A stretch of DNA of 64,000 bases from Halichondria panicea. Taxonomy: Eukaryota; Porifera; Demospongiae; Suberitida; Halichondriidae. Made by a program: the position numbers and the translations under genes. The notes under the pieces are model-generated. The model was not told the origin of the DNA, did no database searches, and saw only the letters and a list, made by a program, of their open reading frames with translations. Location: contig NC_087391.1 of the NCBI RefSeq assembly GCF_963675165.1, positions 3,646,646 to 3,710,645 of the forward strand. Reading direction: 5' to 3'. Positions 10,883 through 22,428 of this stretch are shown piece after piece (the stretch's first letter is position 1; the number at the start of each line of letters is the position of its first letter).

Positions 10883-11320
10883 TTATTTGATTGGGTGTCC
10901 ACAGTCGTACTTTCCTCTGACAACTTTCACTCTCACGCCAGGTACGTCTTGAGTACGTCCACCCTCAATGAGGACAACATTGTGCTCTTGCAAAGTGTGC
11001 CCTTCTTTCGGAATAAATGCTGTTAACTCCTTCCCATTTGACAACCTCACTCGACAACACTTTCTTTGGGCAGAGTTTGGCTTCTTTGGCTTCCGAATAA
11101 TTGTTTGTAACACTATTCCCTTCATCTGTGGTCTGCCTGTCAGAGGACCACGGCGTGGCTTCTTCGGGCTGATGGGACCCTTGCGAATGATCTGGTTAAC
11201 AGTGCGACCAACTATCGAGCTTGTATGAACGGGTTGGCATTTCACCTTGACACAAGAAAATATATCTGAGAGGGGAAGATTGGAATAATTATGACAATAG
11301 GGTTTCAAATTGTAAAACAC
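10883..11320 (-). CDS. MRPS12: Mitochondrial small ribosomal subunit protein uS12m
   Basis: A single uninterrupted 145-residue frame. From about residue 40 it is the uS12 core: [70 protein letters not shown] and [20 protein letters not shown]. The KPNSAQRK and [10 protein letters not shown] loops are those that sit at the ribosomal decoding centre. The N-terminal ~38 residues are not ribosomal in character and probably serve as a mitochondrial presequence. A small upstream intron cannot be excluded because the N-terminus is less certain than the core. The protein ends GHPIK. It converges with V-ATPase D and is divergent from the MAGUK gene. Confidence 0.95.
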   Translation of the reverse strand: MFYNLKPYCHNYSNLPLSDIFSCVKVKCQPVHTSSIVGRTVNQIIRKGPISPKKPRRGPLTGRPQMKGIVLQTIIRKPKKPNSAQRKCCRVRLSNGKELTAFIPKEGHTLQEHNVVLIEGGRTQDVPGVRVKVVRGKYDCGHPIK

Positions 11321-12557
11321 AGATCTATCATCTAGATATAGAGCCTACACAAACTGCCATGAATTAGACGATCGGTGAAAAGTCTTATATTTGAGAACAT
11401 ATCTCACAGAGCCACTGCATGAGACGAGATTCGGACTTGACTGTACTGTACTTAAATTATATAGGCTAAGGCCATGTGCAGAGCTAGCTAGCTAGGGCCT
11501 GGCAGAAGGTCAGAAGGTCATGCAAATAATGGGGGAGGGGCTCAAGTGCAAGTAGATCAAATTGCACAAAGTGCAGTATAGACTCCATTGTATATTAAAC
11601 TACTAGATCTAGTCAAAGTAAAGCAAGCTCTCTTTGAATATGTGCTATTCGTAAGCCAATGCAGTCTGTTTCTTCAGCTTTACCTGCAAGGTAAGCTAGA
11701 CTAGGTAAGCTGGTGTATTGAGTATTCAATGAATGAGCTAGGTCTATAAAATGTTCACTGAATTATTGCCTTTTGATGTTTGATGTAACCACAAGCCTAG
11801 AATATCACAACCTGTAGGTGTTGAGCTCATTATTAAGCCAAAATGTGGTGTCCCTATAGTTTTGAGTCATTTTGTTTCTGAGCTAAATCTACAATACCAA
11901 GACACCAAGACACCATTATTTTGCGGGTGAATAACCTTTGCAACGAGTTACATTTTCTGCTAATTTGACCCTTTGCAATCTAACTATTGCGTTCTCGCAA
12001 GTGTCATACCAGTACCAGTTTAGGTTTTTGCGATTTTTTAGCGATCAACCTTTGCAAAGTTCGTTTTGCTCGCACCCATTTGGTATGCTATTTTGCTTAG
12101 TATCTATTATACGCACCACATATTGTTGCTGCTGGAATCATAGATGCTGAAATATGATCATTGTTTTGAGTATAAAGTGTAACATGATGAAGGGTGTACA
12201 CGAGATTGTGCATCCATTGAGCATTCTTTGCTATGTAGGTTGGCTTTTCAGCAATATAAGCCTCATTACCTCTCCCTACATAGTACATTGGTCATCATAA
12301 CACAAGTCGTATATGTTTGATAAGTACCATGAGAAAGCTAGTGGCGTCAGTGGGGTGGGGAAAATGGGCCCGAATGTCAATAATAAACTAGAATGGTCGA
12401 ATGGACCTCGTCCAACTTACAAGTTGAGTAATATCCATTCTCCAGTGAAATTAGTCCACAATGGATGCCCTTGCCCAATAGAACAGAATCATTTTCCTAT
12501 TAGCTATAGAACATTTCTTTCAATAGCTTTTCTGAATTGTAGCCGTTCTCTTCTATC
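11321..12557. other. Divergent intergenic region between MRPS12 and the MAGUK gene
   Basis: This region should contain promoters for both flanking genes; no TATA box or other clear element was recognised. Bases about 11915-12095 hold a degenerate copy of a dispersed repeat shared with about 21475-21680 and 58699-58845 (see repeat entries). No gene was found. Confidence 0.55.
11915..12095. repeat. Copy of a dispersed 'TTTGCG' MITE family
   Basis: The segment has the phrases TTTGCGGGTGAATAACCTTTGC, then AATCTAACTATTGCGTTCTCGC, GTCATACCAGTACCAGTTTA and GGTTTTTGCGATTTTTTAGC, and ends in a reverse copy of the start (TTTGCAAAGTTCGTTTTGCTCGCACCC). The same phrase order recurs at about 21475-21680 and 58699-58845, so this is an interspersed inverted-repeat element, probably non-coding. 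Confidence 0.55.
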
Positions 12558-15500
12558 ATGGACAAGAATCCTTCCCAGTTAAGGCGACATTTGAGCTTTC
12601 TACGGCTCCAATTAGATCATGTACCAACACAGGAACTATTATTGGCTGTTCGACAATGGATTGAAGTAAGTCTATTATATCAACTGAGTCTTACATGAGA
12701 ATTTATGTTTGCTCTAGGGATGTACTGAAATTGTTTGTGAGGAAAAGACGCTTTGGGAATACTTGAAGGATGGTACAGTCCTCTGCAGGTGATTATTGTA
12801 GTCCTATTGTGGGGGATTTAATGATGGAGAGAATGTAATTGAGATTTTCCTTTATCAGAGCAATCCAAGCCATTCAACCTGGCCTTATTAAGCGAACCAA
12901 CAAAATCAAAAGTCCGTTTGCATACAGGGTGAGTCACTGTGCTGGTATGTAAAGTTAAACTTTACAGTCATGCTAAGCTATTGAAGACTGGGTGTAATAA
13001 TAATTATTATTGAGGGCGTCTCTTATTAGTATGATTGTTCATTTCCTGTATATAAGTGTATCTAGCATGTGTAGATAGTGATGTTTACCAGTAAGCTTTT
13101 TATGGCTGCAATATAAACTTAGTCTCTATTGTGCAAGTCAAGCTAACTCAAAACTGGAGTAGTAGATCTAGGCCTAAACCCTTCAATACAATCTGCTGGC
13201 CAGACTGTTGATTATCTACTAGACTACTACACTAAGTGAGTAAAGTTTTGTGATTATACTGACTAATCTAGCTAGCTAGCTATGATAAAAATGCAGCTTG
13301 AGTAGAGATCCAAACCTACTCTAGACCCCGATCTTGCCAGTGCATTCTTTATCTGCATTTGTGTATGCTGATAGTATATTATACTCTAATTTATTTATTA
13401 CTGCACACGACTTAATTAAATATACAGATCTATCTAGAGCTATGCATTCCTAATACAGTTGTGGCTGGTAGGTGTTTGTGTATATTGTTAGCAACCAAGT
13501 ACCCTGCCTCTGTGTTTGGGTATGCACTGCCAATTTTTCAATCCTGCAAATTGTTTGTATACGGTTACAAATTGTTTTCCTGTACTTGGTCTTGGCAAGT
13601 TTGCTGAATAGATTACACAAAATCGAAATGGGATTTTCTTTACTATTAGGAGAATATTTTGTTCTTTTTGGAAGCTTGTCACAAGCTAGGCTTAAAGGAC
13701 TGTCACCTGTTTACACCAGAAGATTTGTGTGAGGACTACCGGAAAACCTCCAGTAAATCAAAAAGGTATGTTGTGAGTATCATGCACACCCCCCCCCCCC
13801 CACTGCTAATTTGTTCATTTCGTTTATTGTTCATTTTTTTCTTTTGCAGTAACTCTCAGGAGGCAAGGTTAAGAAAGGTAAGTGCTCAACTGCATTGTTT
13901 ATTGTTCAGAAAGCATGCAGCCGCAGCCAGGTAGCATCCCAGACTATGAATAATTGTGTGTTGCGTTCATAGCTAGAATTATGCTTTAGGCTACAAAAGT
14001 GGTTACAAAGGCCCCACCTTGTTTGTATGTTGTCTACAACGTTTGTATACCACCCTCATATAGACAGTAGTGCTCTTCACTTGCTATGTCTTTACACAAT
14101 GTATCTAAGTGACACTTGTTTATGATCAGGTATGTGAGTCACTCTACTACCTTGGGCTCAAGACTAAAGAACTACCAGATTACACTGGACCAACGCTACT
14201 CCCCTTCCCTGGCCAGGTACATTGTGTACACAACCAACCTGATGCAGAGGATGTGTAGCACACTTGACACATACTGTTATCTTAGTGCATTCCCACTTGA
14301 GACGGAATTTATTACCTCATTCCCCATCCTTAATTAGACGATACTATGTACTCAGATGGCCTTTTGAGTAATCACTTGGTATTTAGCACTCAATATTCAC
14401 ATGCTCCATCATTTATTCCAGACTAAAGACAGACGTGTGTGTAAGGGATTCTCATCGACCCAGAGCATACCATCATCTGTGTCACAATCAAGTTACACAA
14501 GAAACAAAGCTCCAAGAGCTATTAGGAAAGTACAGAGTGTTGTTAACCTGATTACTGGGACGAACGGCTCGAATCAAGAGTCTTTTGCTGAGGTTTTTTC
14601 TTTCTTCAACGGAAGAAAGCAGGGTGACACATCAGTGTGCTCACAGCAGTCCCTTTCTTCCCTTGATGAGACAGACCAATCTACGGCTGCTGATACGTCT
14701 AGCTTTCTACTAAACAAAGCCACATCCTTACAACACCTACACACTCACACTTCAGGTGGTAATCCATCACCATTAGATTATAGATCATTTGACTTTCCAT
14801 CTTCGCCGAGCGAGGCCTCTACAGTTGTACACGGAGATCTGGAGCTGTCACAGTCTAGCGAAGGGAGAATGCCTTCCCATTCATTAAATTGTCATAGGTT
14901 TGAGTCGGTGAGCACAACCGCACACTCTCAGCCACATTCTACAGAAGATGATGTGTTTCTGAGCAACCCATTCTCACCAGTTCATCATCTCAGCAACGCA
15001 CCAACTCAACCACGAATTGACCACACCGGTATTATCAATAGTGCCACCAGCAGTCAGGACACTCTAGCTGCCTTCTACGGATCACCAGAAAGAAATGCAA
15101 CGTACGAATTCAGTCTGACACAAAAATCTGAAGATAGCTACCCAAGCTATAGCTTGGACCGCAGAAAGTACGCTCAACGACTGAAAACTGTGGAATCAGA
15201 GGAGTTCTTTACACAAGAAGTAAACAAAGATACATGTGATAGTGACGATACAGCCACCTTGGATACTGTAGCGGCACACATACCTGTAGTTAAAGACTCA
15301 AATCTTGCTGAAACAGAGCCAGTTGCCATACCTGTCACCACTCCCAGTGTTCCCCATCACAGTATACACATTGGGGGAGCAGAGTCACCCTCTTCATTTC
15401 AGGTGAAACATACACATACATTACATGCCACAGTTTGGTTTTAATCATGCATCCATCATTTAGCATAGATCTCTGAATAGACCTTTGCTATAATTATAAG

Positions 15501-18500
15501 CAACTTTCTTATTCAGCACTTACAAGCAAACGTACAAATAATCAGATGCTTGCTAGGTGCTGTAAATTGCACGTAAGAGTTGCATGCATGTCAGTAGTCC
15601 TGTATAGCTCTAGGTGGTGCACTTATTATAATGGTGGGGGGGTTAGCTGTATGTTGTGTATAATTACTGTTACTGTGAGTTAAAAATTATTTTTGTTGTG
15701 TATGTGCAGGATGCTCCTTCTAAAGATCCTGGTGTTCGAGAAGTGTCAGTTAGTCTTCTGCCTGGAGAGGAGCGTTTGGGACTAAATCTGGTCGAGGACT
15801 CGGATGGTACCCTCAGGGTCAAGGCCATTGGACCTGGTTAGTTATACACTACCTTGTGTGTTGAGTTTGCTTTGCATGAGTGACATATTCTACCTTGATA
15901 AATGAAAGGTAAATACTTTCCCAGCTCAATGATACTTCCGTCTTTTTTCAAGCTTTTCGTATAGCGTCCTAGGTCTGCTATTATGAGCAGGATGTGCATG
16001 TTCTGCGTAATGATTCAGAGGAATTGTACGTACATCAAACCCAGTACAAATACCAAATACACCCACAGCATATTTTGAAAATTCATTCAGGCACTGCTGC
16101 ATCACGTGTGGACTTGCAATGTGACGATGAGCTGCTATCGGTGAACAGTACACCGCTTACCCACACACCACTCAACACAGCACTTGTTATCTTGCAAGAG
16201 GTACATGTATGTACTGTACTGCATAATAATATTATTGTATTGAGCAATGCACATTCCAAAGTATGGTATGTGTTACGTGTAGCTGGTTGGCTTCTATTGT
16301 GCCAACAAAATAATGATGTATGAATATTCGATTGTTGCAGGCCATGTTGACCGGGAGATTAATGCTGTGTATTCATCGGAGTGATATGGTTGTGGTCAAA
16401 CAGCGACCCCAACACAAGTTATTGCGACCCCCTGACCTCTTGGATATGTCCAGAGTGACGTCTGATGCTCTACCCCACTCTCTTAACGCCACTACGATCC
16501 GTGTGGAGAGACAGGGAACACCTGATTTTATGAACAGTGTAGTACTAGAGGTGCTGAGCAGTCCTGATGAACCCAATGAAAGCAACCGAGAAATCCAAGT
16601 ACCTATTGAGGCCGAGCTCACTGAAACAAAACCTTCTAAACCCATAACACACAGCAACAAGAATGTCCGACCACTCAGTGCCCCTACAAAGGCTCTAGCC
16701 GCAAGTATCGGCGTCCCTGCCCACAAGTCCAACACCCTACCCAATAAGAGTAACTCTCTCTTCAAAGTAGCCAAAGAACGTCAGACAGTTGAGAGGGAAA
16801 AAAGAACAGCCAATATTCACAGTAATTCTCAGATTCTTCTCAAGTATGCTCAGAATCGGCAGTCCTCACATAGCAGCAGTTCATTGCAGAGAGGCGGTCA
16901 ATCCCCAATGCAACTAGACAAACTATTCGAATCAACTAATAGTCAACATAAGGTTGCTAGAGGAAGTGTGTCCCCCGAGCTCCTTTGTTCCCATCACTCT
17001 AGTTCCTCCATTACCAATGATGATTGCAGCTCCGCTTCAACCCCGCTCAACCTGCGTCACATCAGCATGGATGAGACACGTCTTGCTAGTGTCATACAGA
17101 TGGACAACATTTGGAGACAAGTAGAGAGCGGAGATGATTCCCCAGGTCTTATTGTTCGGCACTCAAACTCAATACATTTCGATGAAGAAGAGGATGAATT
17201 GTTATTGACTACTGTATCTGGGAAAACTGAGCTTTTGCAAGATTCTATGGATAGCAGTTTGTCTCATCCACAAGCCTCGTTATCGCAGCTAGCAATGTCA
17301 CCGACCTCTGCACCCATCACAACTCTCTCTACCCCCACATCCCTCACAATTTCCACACCCCTCACAATATCAACGTCTCTTATAACCTCTAGCCCCCTCA
17401 TCACTTCCAGCCCCCTCACGACTTCCACACCCATTGCTGCCGCTATACAACCCCTCAAAACCTCCACACCCCTCGCAGGCCTCTCACTTATCACCAAATC
17501 AGCACCACTGTTGGACGATATCTCAGTAACTGTGGACGAGATCAGGGAAGATAAGCAAAGGTCTGCTTCTTTCAACAACAACAAAGGTATTTTTTAGGCG
17601 GTGTTGTTGTGTACACATTGCATGAACCGCTTTTACATATTTGTGATGATTGTTCGTTGTTGGTCACTCACTCTCTGCTTGCAGACATTGATTCTCTCCT
17701 GCTTACACTGAAGTCTTTGGCTCCTCATGAAGAGAACACTGATGACCTGAGAGTCTTGGAGAGTATGTTGAAATCACACAACTTCAAGAGGGCTAAAAAG
17801 GTGATTGTCATTGCATGCTCTAGAGCTGCTGATTAATTAACCCTTGGCCACGCCGCGGTAACAGGTTATAGTAGTCAGTCAGTCTGTCTGTCTGTTCTGT
17901 GTATGCTGAGTCTGCTCACATGGTTGCCATAATGCTGTGTTCATACCATAGATAGCCTCAAAATAACAAGTTAAATCAACAAAACTTCGTTATCAAATAA
18001 AAAGCTAAGAAGCTTGAACCTGTGTAGCTAGCTTCAGGCGGCTTTGATTCGAGACCCTTAGACTTAGTGTCTAGTCATGTGCATACGTACTCTATATACC
18101 GTGGAGCCCATCCATGTGAAAATTGTGAAACACCGTCTCTGGTCCTGGCCCCACTAACGCCGAGGGTTCTGCACTTTAGTGCTCTAGTTTGAATAGTTAC
18201 ACCACTTACATGTACTGTGTGACATGTACTGTGTGACATGTACTGTGTAACACTGATACTCATTCCCATACAATGTACATGTACATGTAGGTACATGATG
18301 AGATGCACCAGTTGCTTTCTAAGAGTGGCAGCAAACCTGTTATTGGACGCATTGTACCCACTACACAGATGGTAAGGGTCTCTAAGAGATGTGTGACCTA
18401 TAAGTACTGCATGTATTATCATTTGTTTATGCTTTTTTACAGCTGAGGCAGTCACTACATGGCTCAGAGCATTGTGAAGGAGTGGAAGAACTGAGTACCC

Positions 18501-21500
18501 TTCTCAGAAATTCACACGTTCAAGTAAGTGTAGTTTATTGTGAGAAAGCCCGGAAGCAGCAGCTAATTTGATCACCTTCCCCTTTCAGGCCGTGCTGTTT
18601 TGTCATGACAAAGTGTCCACACGTGACCTCTATGTACCAGAAACAACCTTCCACAAAACTGCCCAAGATCCTGTAGACATTATTCTCAGTAGATCAGTGT
18701 GTCAATTTGACACTGCTCTCCAACCAAACAGCAGTCAGTTGCTGTTCCTGTCTAGAGACGTGCCCAGTGGACGCAAAGAGGGAGCCGTCATTGTTTTCCT
18801 GGAGAGAAGTAACAAGCCTTTGGTAAGGTTGGCCGTACATGGAGAAGCTTATGCAATATAGTAACCCGACAGATCTATATAACCTAGTTTTTTTACATCC
18901 CGAAGAAATAGTATGTGTATCTGTGGTGAAAGTTAGTACTTTCTCTCTAGGGTGTAACTATTTACAAGCAAGAGGACTCAGCTTTCATTGGCACGTTGAT
19001 GAGAGGATTTGATGCGGAAGCAAGCAGTGAGTGTAATTATAGTCACTGTGCAAGTTACTTAGCCAATAGAACGTTCATTTCTCTGTGGCAATGCCTCAAC
19101 TTTAGTGTTAACCACTCTGCTGCAGATGTGTTAAGGGAAGGAGATGAGTTGCTGGAAGTCAATGGAATGCCCATCTGGGACAAGACTACCGACCACATTG
19201 TTACTCTCATGGTGAGTCTTGCCAAAGTGTTTTTAAAACAATAATGATTATGTTGAGAGGAGAATTATCTTGTACACTTACACACTCTGCTTTGTATGAT
19301 CACCTTGCTCTCTAAGTATTGGAGACTGTACGTGTCCTTGTTATGATAGTTATGCACAATAATTAACTTCCATTTCTATAAAGTAATGTATACTTACTTA
19401 CGTGTCATTGTCAATTGTTCAGTCCCCAGGCAGAACAGAGGTAGGGGACATTCTCGTGCTCACCATCATACCCTTGCATGACGACAATGTGGACCTCGAG
19501 TATGAAACTGTAAGTTACACATAAGTACTCAAGAACAACTACGTATATATTTGCAATCGTATTCCAGAAATACATACGTGCCCACTTCAACTACAATGGG
19601 AGGTTGGATGAGGAGATTCCCTGCAAAGCTCTTGGTCTAGCATTCCAGAAAGGTGACATTCTAGAAATCAGCAATCAGGATGACCCCAGCTGGTGGCAGG
19701 TGAGTAGTGGCTATGATTATACAGTACAAACGTGCCTTGAGTAAGTAATGAAAGTGGCATCCCATATGTATTTGTTGATTGACACTAAACTAATTGTGCC
19801 GTTTCTCGTACATATTTGATTCTGATTATAGTTTAGTGTTATGTATATAATCATTGTTCCCATCTGCATTCACGGTTGCTGTAAGCTGTCTATAAAGGAG
19901 CAGTATGCTCCTCAGTCCTTATGTCTGTAGATGTCACTTTTTTAACTATTCTTGTTATTTCCCCAGGCTCGCAAGGTGTTTGATGACGGTGCTGAGTCCT
20001 TACCGGGACTACTTCCCTCTAGACACTTACAACAACAGTAAGTGACTGGTGGAGCAGAGGATTTAGTATGTTATCATGTATCTCTCATCATTTATAGACG
20101 TGAGGCTCTTGTTCGATCATATCCATTCAGTCATGCAGGGACTAAAACTAAGAGAGGTGAACTTGTATAGTACAGTGTGTGTATAGTATGTTTGTCACAA
20201 ACAGTGTTACAGTTACTATAATAATGTTGTTCCCTATTGGACACAGGGCTTGGATCGATCTTCTCCAAGAAGAAGAAAAAGAAAGTCTATTACCAAAACA
20301 CATCAACAAGCAGTAAGCACTATCATTATTCTTTTATACTCTCCTCCTCGTCACTCCTTCTGACTCCCTGTGAAGGCAGTGTTTTAGTATACCCACTATT
20401 TATCTATTCCAGTGATGTACCACTTCTAATTTTACTTTTTGTACAGATAGCGTTGGGGTAGGGGACGAGGTACCTACCTATGAAGAGGTGATCAGATTGG
20501 AGCCTGGTCAGAGCCCGTACAGACCAATAGTACTCATTGGCGCTCCACGAGTGGGCAGAAGAACTCTCATTCGAGAACTGATAAACTCTAATCCAGCCTC
20601 CTTCTCTACAGTTGTTTCCCGTGAGTATCCAACAACATTTATAGTAGTAGTGTGCCAGCTAGGTCAGTATTAATTTATTTGTTTTATACCAGGATTGTTC
20701 CCTTGTGATATGCTTAGGAGTATTTGTACTCTTGTAAACCCGCAAATTCGTGTAAGTAACCAACCCATCACAGATACAAGTCGCAACCCGAGATCTGGTG
20801 AGGCGGAGGGACAAGACTACTTCTTTGTCACGAGAGAGGAGTTTGAGAGTGACATGAATCGAGACAGATTCCTGGAGCATGGAGAGCTCAAGGGGGCATA
20901 CTATGGCACCAGCTTCATGACCATCAAGAGAATCATGGAGTCCTATCAAATACCAATTCTTGATGTGCACCCTCAAGTGAGAATCATGTTTTTTCTACAG
21001 TAGTTACCCCAGCATAATATTGAGGGCAATAGTTTCATTGCTTGGGGCAAGAACATTCACGTACATATAGCTAGGGATCGAGGGAGTGTTCAGTTACTGA
21101 AATTTTAATACCTTTGTTACCGAGTGAAACCTATTTTTGTTTCATTTCTTCAGGCATTAAAGAAACTTCGATACTCTGGACTGCAGCCGTATGTGATTTT
21201 CATCGCTTCACCCAGATTAGAACGTTTGCAGCTCACTCGTCAGATAGTATCAGAGAAAGTGAAGAAGAACATAAGTGGTTCATCGGGTAGACTTGTAGAT
21301 GAGGATTCACTCTACACAGTGAGTTATACATACAGGTATTTTGCTCTATATCATTATAGCTTGTATTAATAATTAGCGCTACGTGCTAGCTACTGTAAGT
21401 TCTTGAGATAGTATATACTCCACATATGCACTCAGACCCACACATTATTTACTAACTATCGTATTATTTACTAGAATGTTTTGTGCGTGAAAAACCTTTG

Positions 21501-22071
21501 CGACTGAGCAAAATCATGACACTATAATTATTATGCTATTTAACTTTGCGGTCTGGCAAAATTCGTAATGTCATACATGCGTGCAAATACATACTGGTAT
21601 AGGTTTTGGCGATTTTTGCTAAGCAATCAACACTCGCAAAACTGCATATATCGATGTTCCCAAAACATTCTATTAATGCAGTATACCGTATAACGGGTAC
21701 ATTTGGCGAATGAGCTCGAGGTAATTCCAACTATCATTAAATAATTAATGCAGCATGGTCGAGACCTCGTGCTGTATATGTACTGGGAGAGTATCAAGCT
21801 AAAACTTAATTTTGGTGACCATCATCTTGATTCCCGAAATATTAATCGCCAAAATTAATAATAATAATTTTTTTCCTTCATCCAGGAACATGAGTTGCGG
21901 CAGATGTTAGAAGAAAGCTTACTAATTGAGAATCAATATGGGCACTATTTTGACTGGGTGATTGTGAACGATGACTTCCAAGTTGCCAGTGACATGTTGA
22001 AGGAGGTAGTTCGGAGAGTGGGGGAAGAGCCTCAATGGATACCAGCACTCTGGAAATACGATAGATACTAG
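12558..22071 (+). CDS. MAGUK scaffold with N-terminal CH-PDZ module: CH-PDZ-L27-L27-PDZ-SH3-guanylate kinase-like
   Basis: About 25 exons. The N-terminus (MDKNPSQLRRHLSFLRLQLD) leads into a calponin-homology domain: LWEYLKDGTVLC, NILFFLEACHKLGLKD, LFTPEDL and ESLYYLGLKTKELPDYTGP, closest in style to LMO7/LIMCH1. After a Ser-rich linker comes PDZ1 (GEERLGLNLVEDSDGTLRV, about 15710-16400). Then a long disordered Ser/Thr/Pro exon (16341-17586). Two L27 motifs follow: DDLRVLESMLKSHNFKRAKKV (17685-18340) and VEELSTLLRNSHVQAVLFCH (about 18443-18620). PDZ2 is KPLGVTIYKQEDSAFIG...LREGDELLEVNG, SH3 is FQKGDILEISNQDDPSWWQA, and the guanylate kinase-like domain is VLIGAPRVGRRTLIREL to WIPALWKYDRY. The last four domains closely follow PALS1/MPP5 (Stardust), which organises the Crumbs polarity complex at the apical membrane. 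The GK P-loop is degenerate, as in MAGUKs, so it should bind partners rather than phosphorylate GMP. Exon phases are continuous across the CH-PDZ/L27 junction. Confidence 0.9.
18209..18250. repeat. Short tandem repeat, 14-bp unit
   Basis: ACATGTACTGTGTG is repeated three times, the last copy imperfect, just upstream of a MAGUK exon at 18291. It lies within the intron. The ACATGTAC motif is very common throughout this window. Confidence 0.7.
21475..21680. repeat. Copy of the dispersed 'TTTGCG' MITE family in a MAGUK intron
   Basis: This intronic segment has ACTAGAATGTTTTGTGCGTG, then TTTAACTTTGCGGTCTGGC, AATGTCATACATGCG, a GGTTTTGGCGATTTTTGC block and AACACTCGCAAAACTGC. The same order is found at 11915-12095 and 58699-58845. 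It is directly followed by TATACCGTATAACGGG (about 21680), which resembles the start of the separate TACCGTAT family. It is noncoding. Confidence 0.5.
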
Positions 22072-22428
22072 ACTTCATGTACATAACAATATAAATGGAC
22101 TGCCAAGAATAATTTTTATTACGAACATTTTTTATCCCATCTTATCATTACCAATTTTTTTATCACCTCATAGTTACTTAACTGTGTACAATCTTCTGTT
22201 GTATAACTATTATTTTCATAAGCACCCAGTCTTAATTATAATTATGATGGGCTGCATTGAATTGTGGCCTAAAATATTATAATTATCTACAGTCATGATA
22301 ATTATAACACAAAGCAAAATTGCCCGTAAATTTCAATTTTTGAAAGGCTTCATTGTAATATCCTCATGAGTGACTGCATGAATGAAATCAAGGTATAAAG
22401 ATCAATATATGGAGTATACTAAAGTTCC
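22072..22428. other. Convergent 3' intergenic region (MAGUK / SEL1L)
   Basis: About 357 bp of AT-rich DNA between two stop codons on opposite strands. It must hold both 3' UTRs and polyadenylation signals. No gene or clear repeat was seen. Confidence 0.6.

Noticed and set aside
17264-17584. Minus-strand 106-residue frame with repeated VEV/VIRDV segments
   Set aside because: It is antisense to the low-complexity Ser/Thr/Pro exon of the MAGUK gene. The repetition comes from that exon.
20488-22071. Active guanylate kinase
   Set aside because: The P-loop is GAPRVGRRTL without the normal lysine and the domain sits in a MAGUK, so it is a pseudo-kinase binding module.
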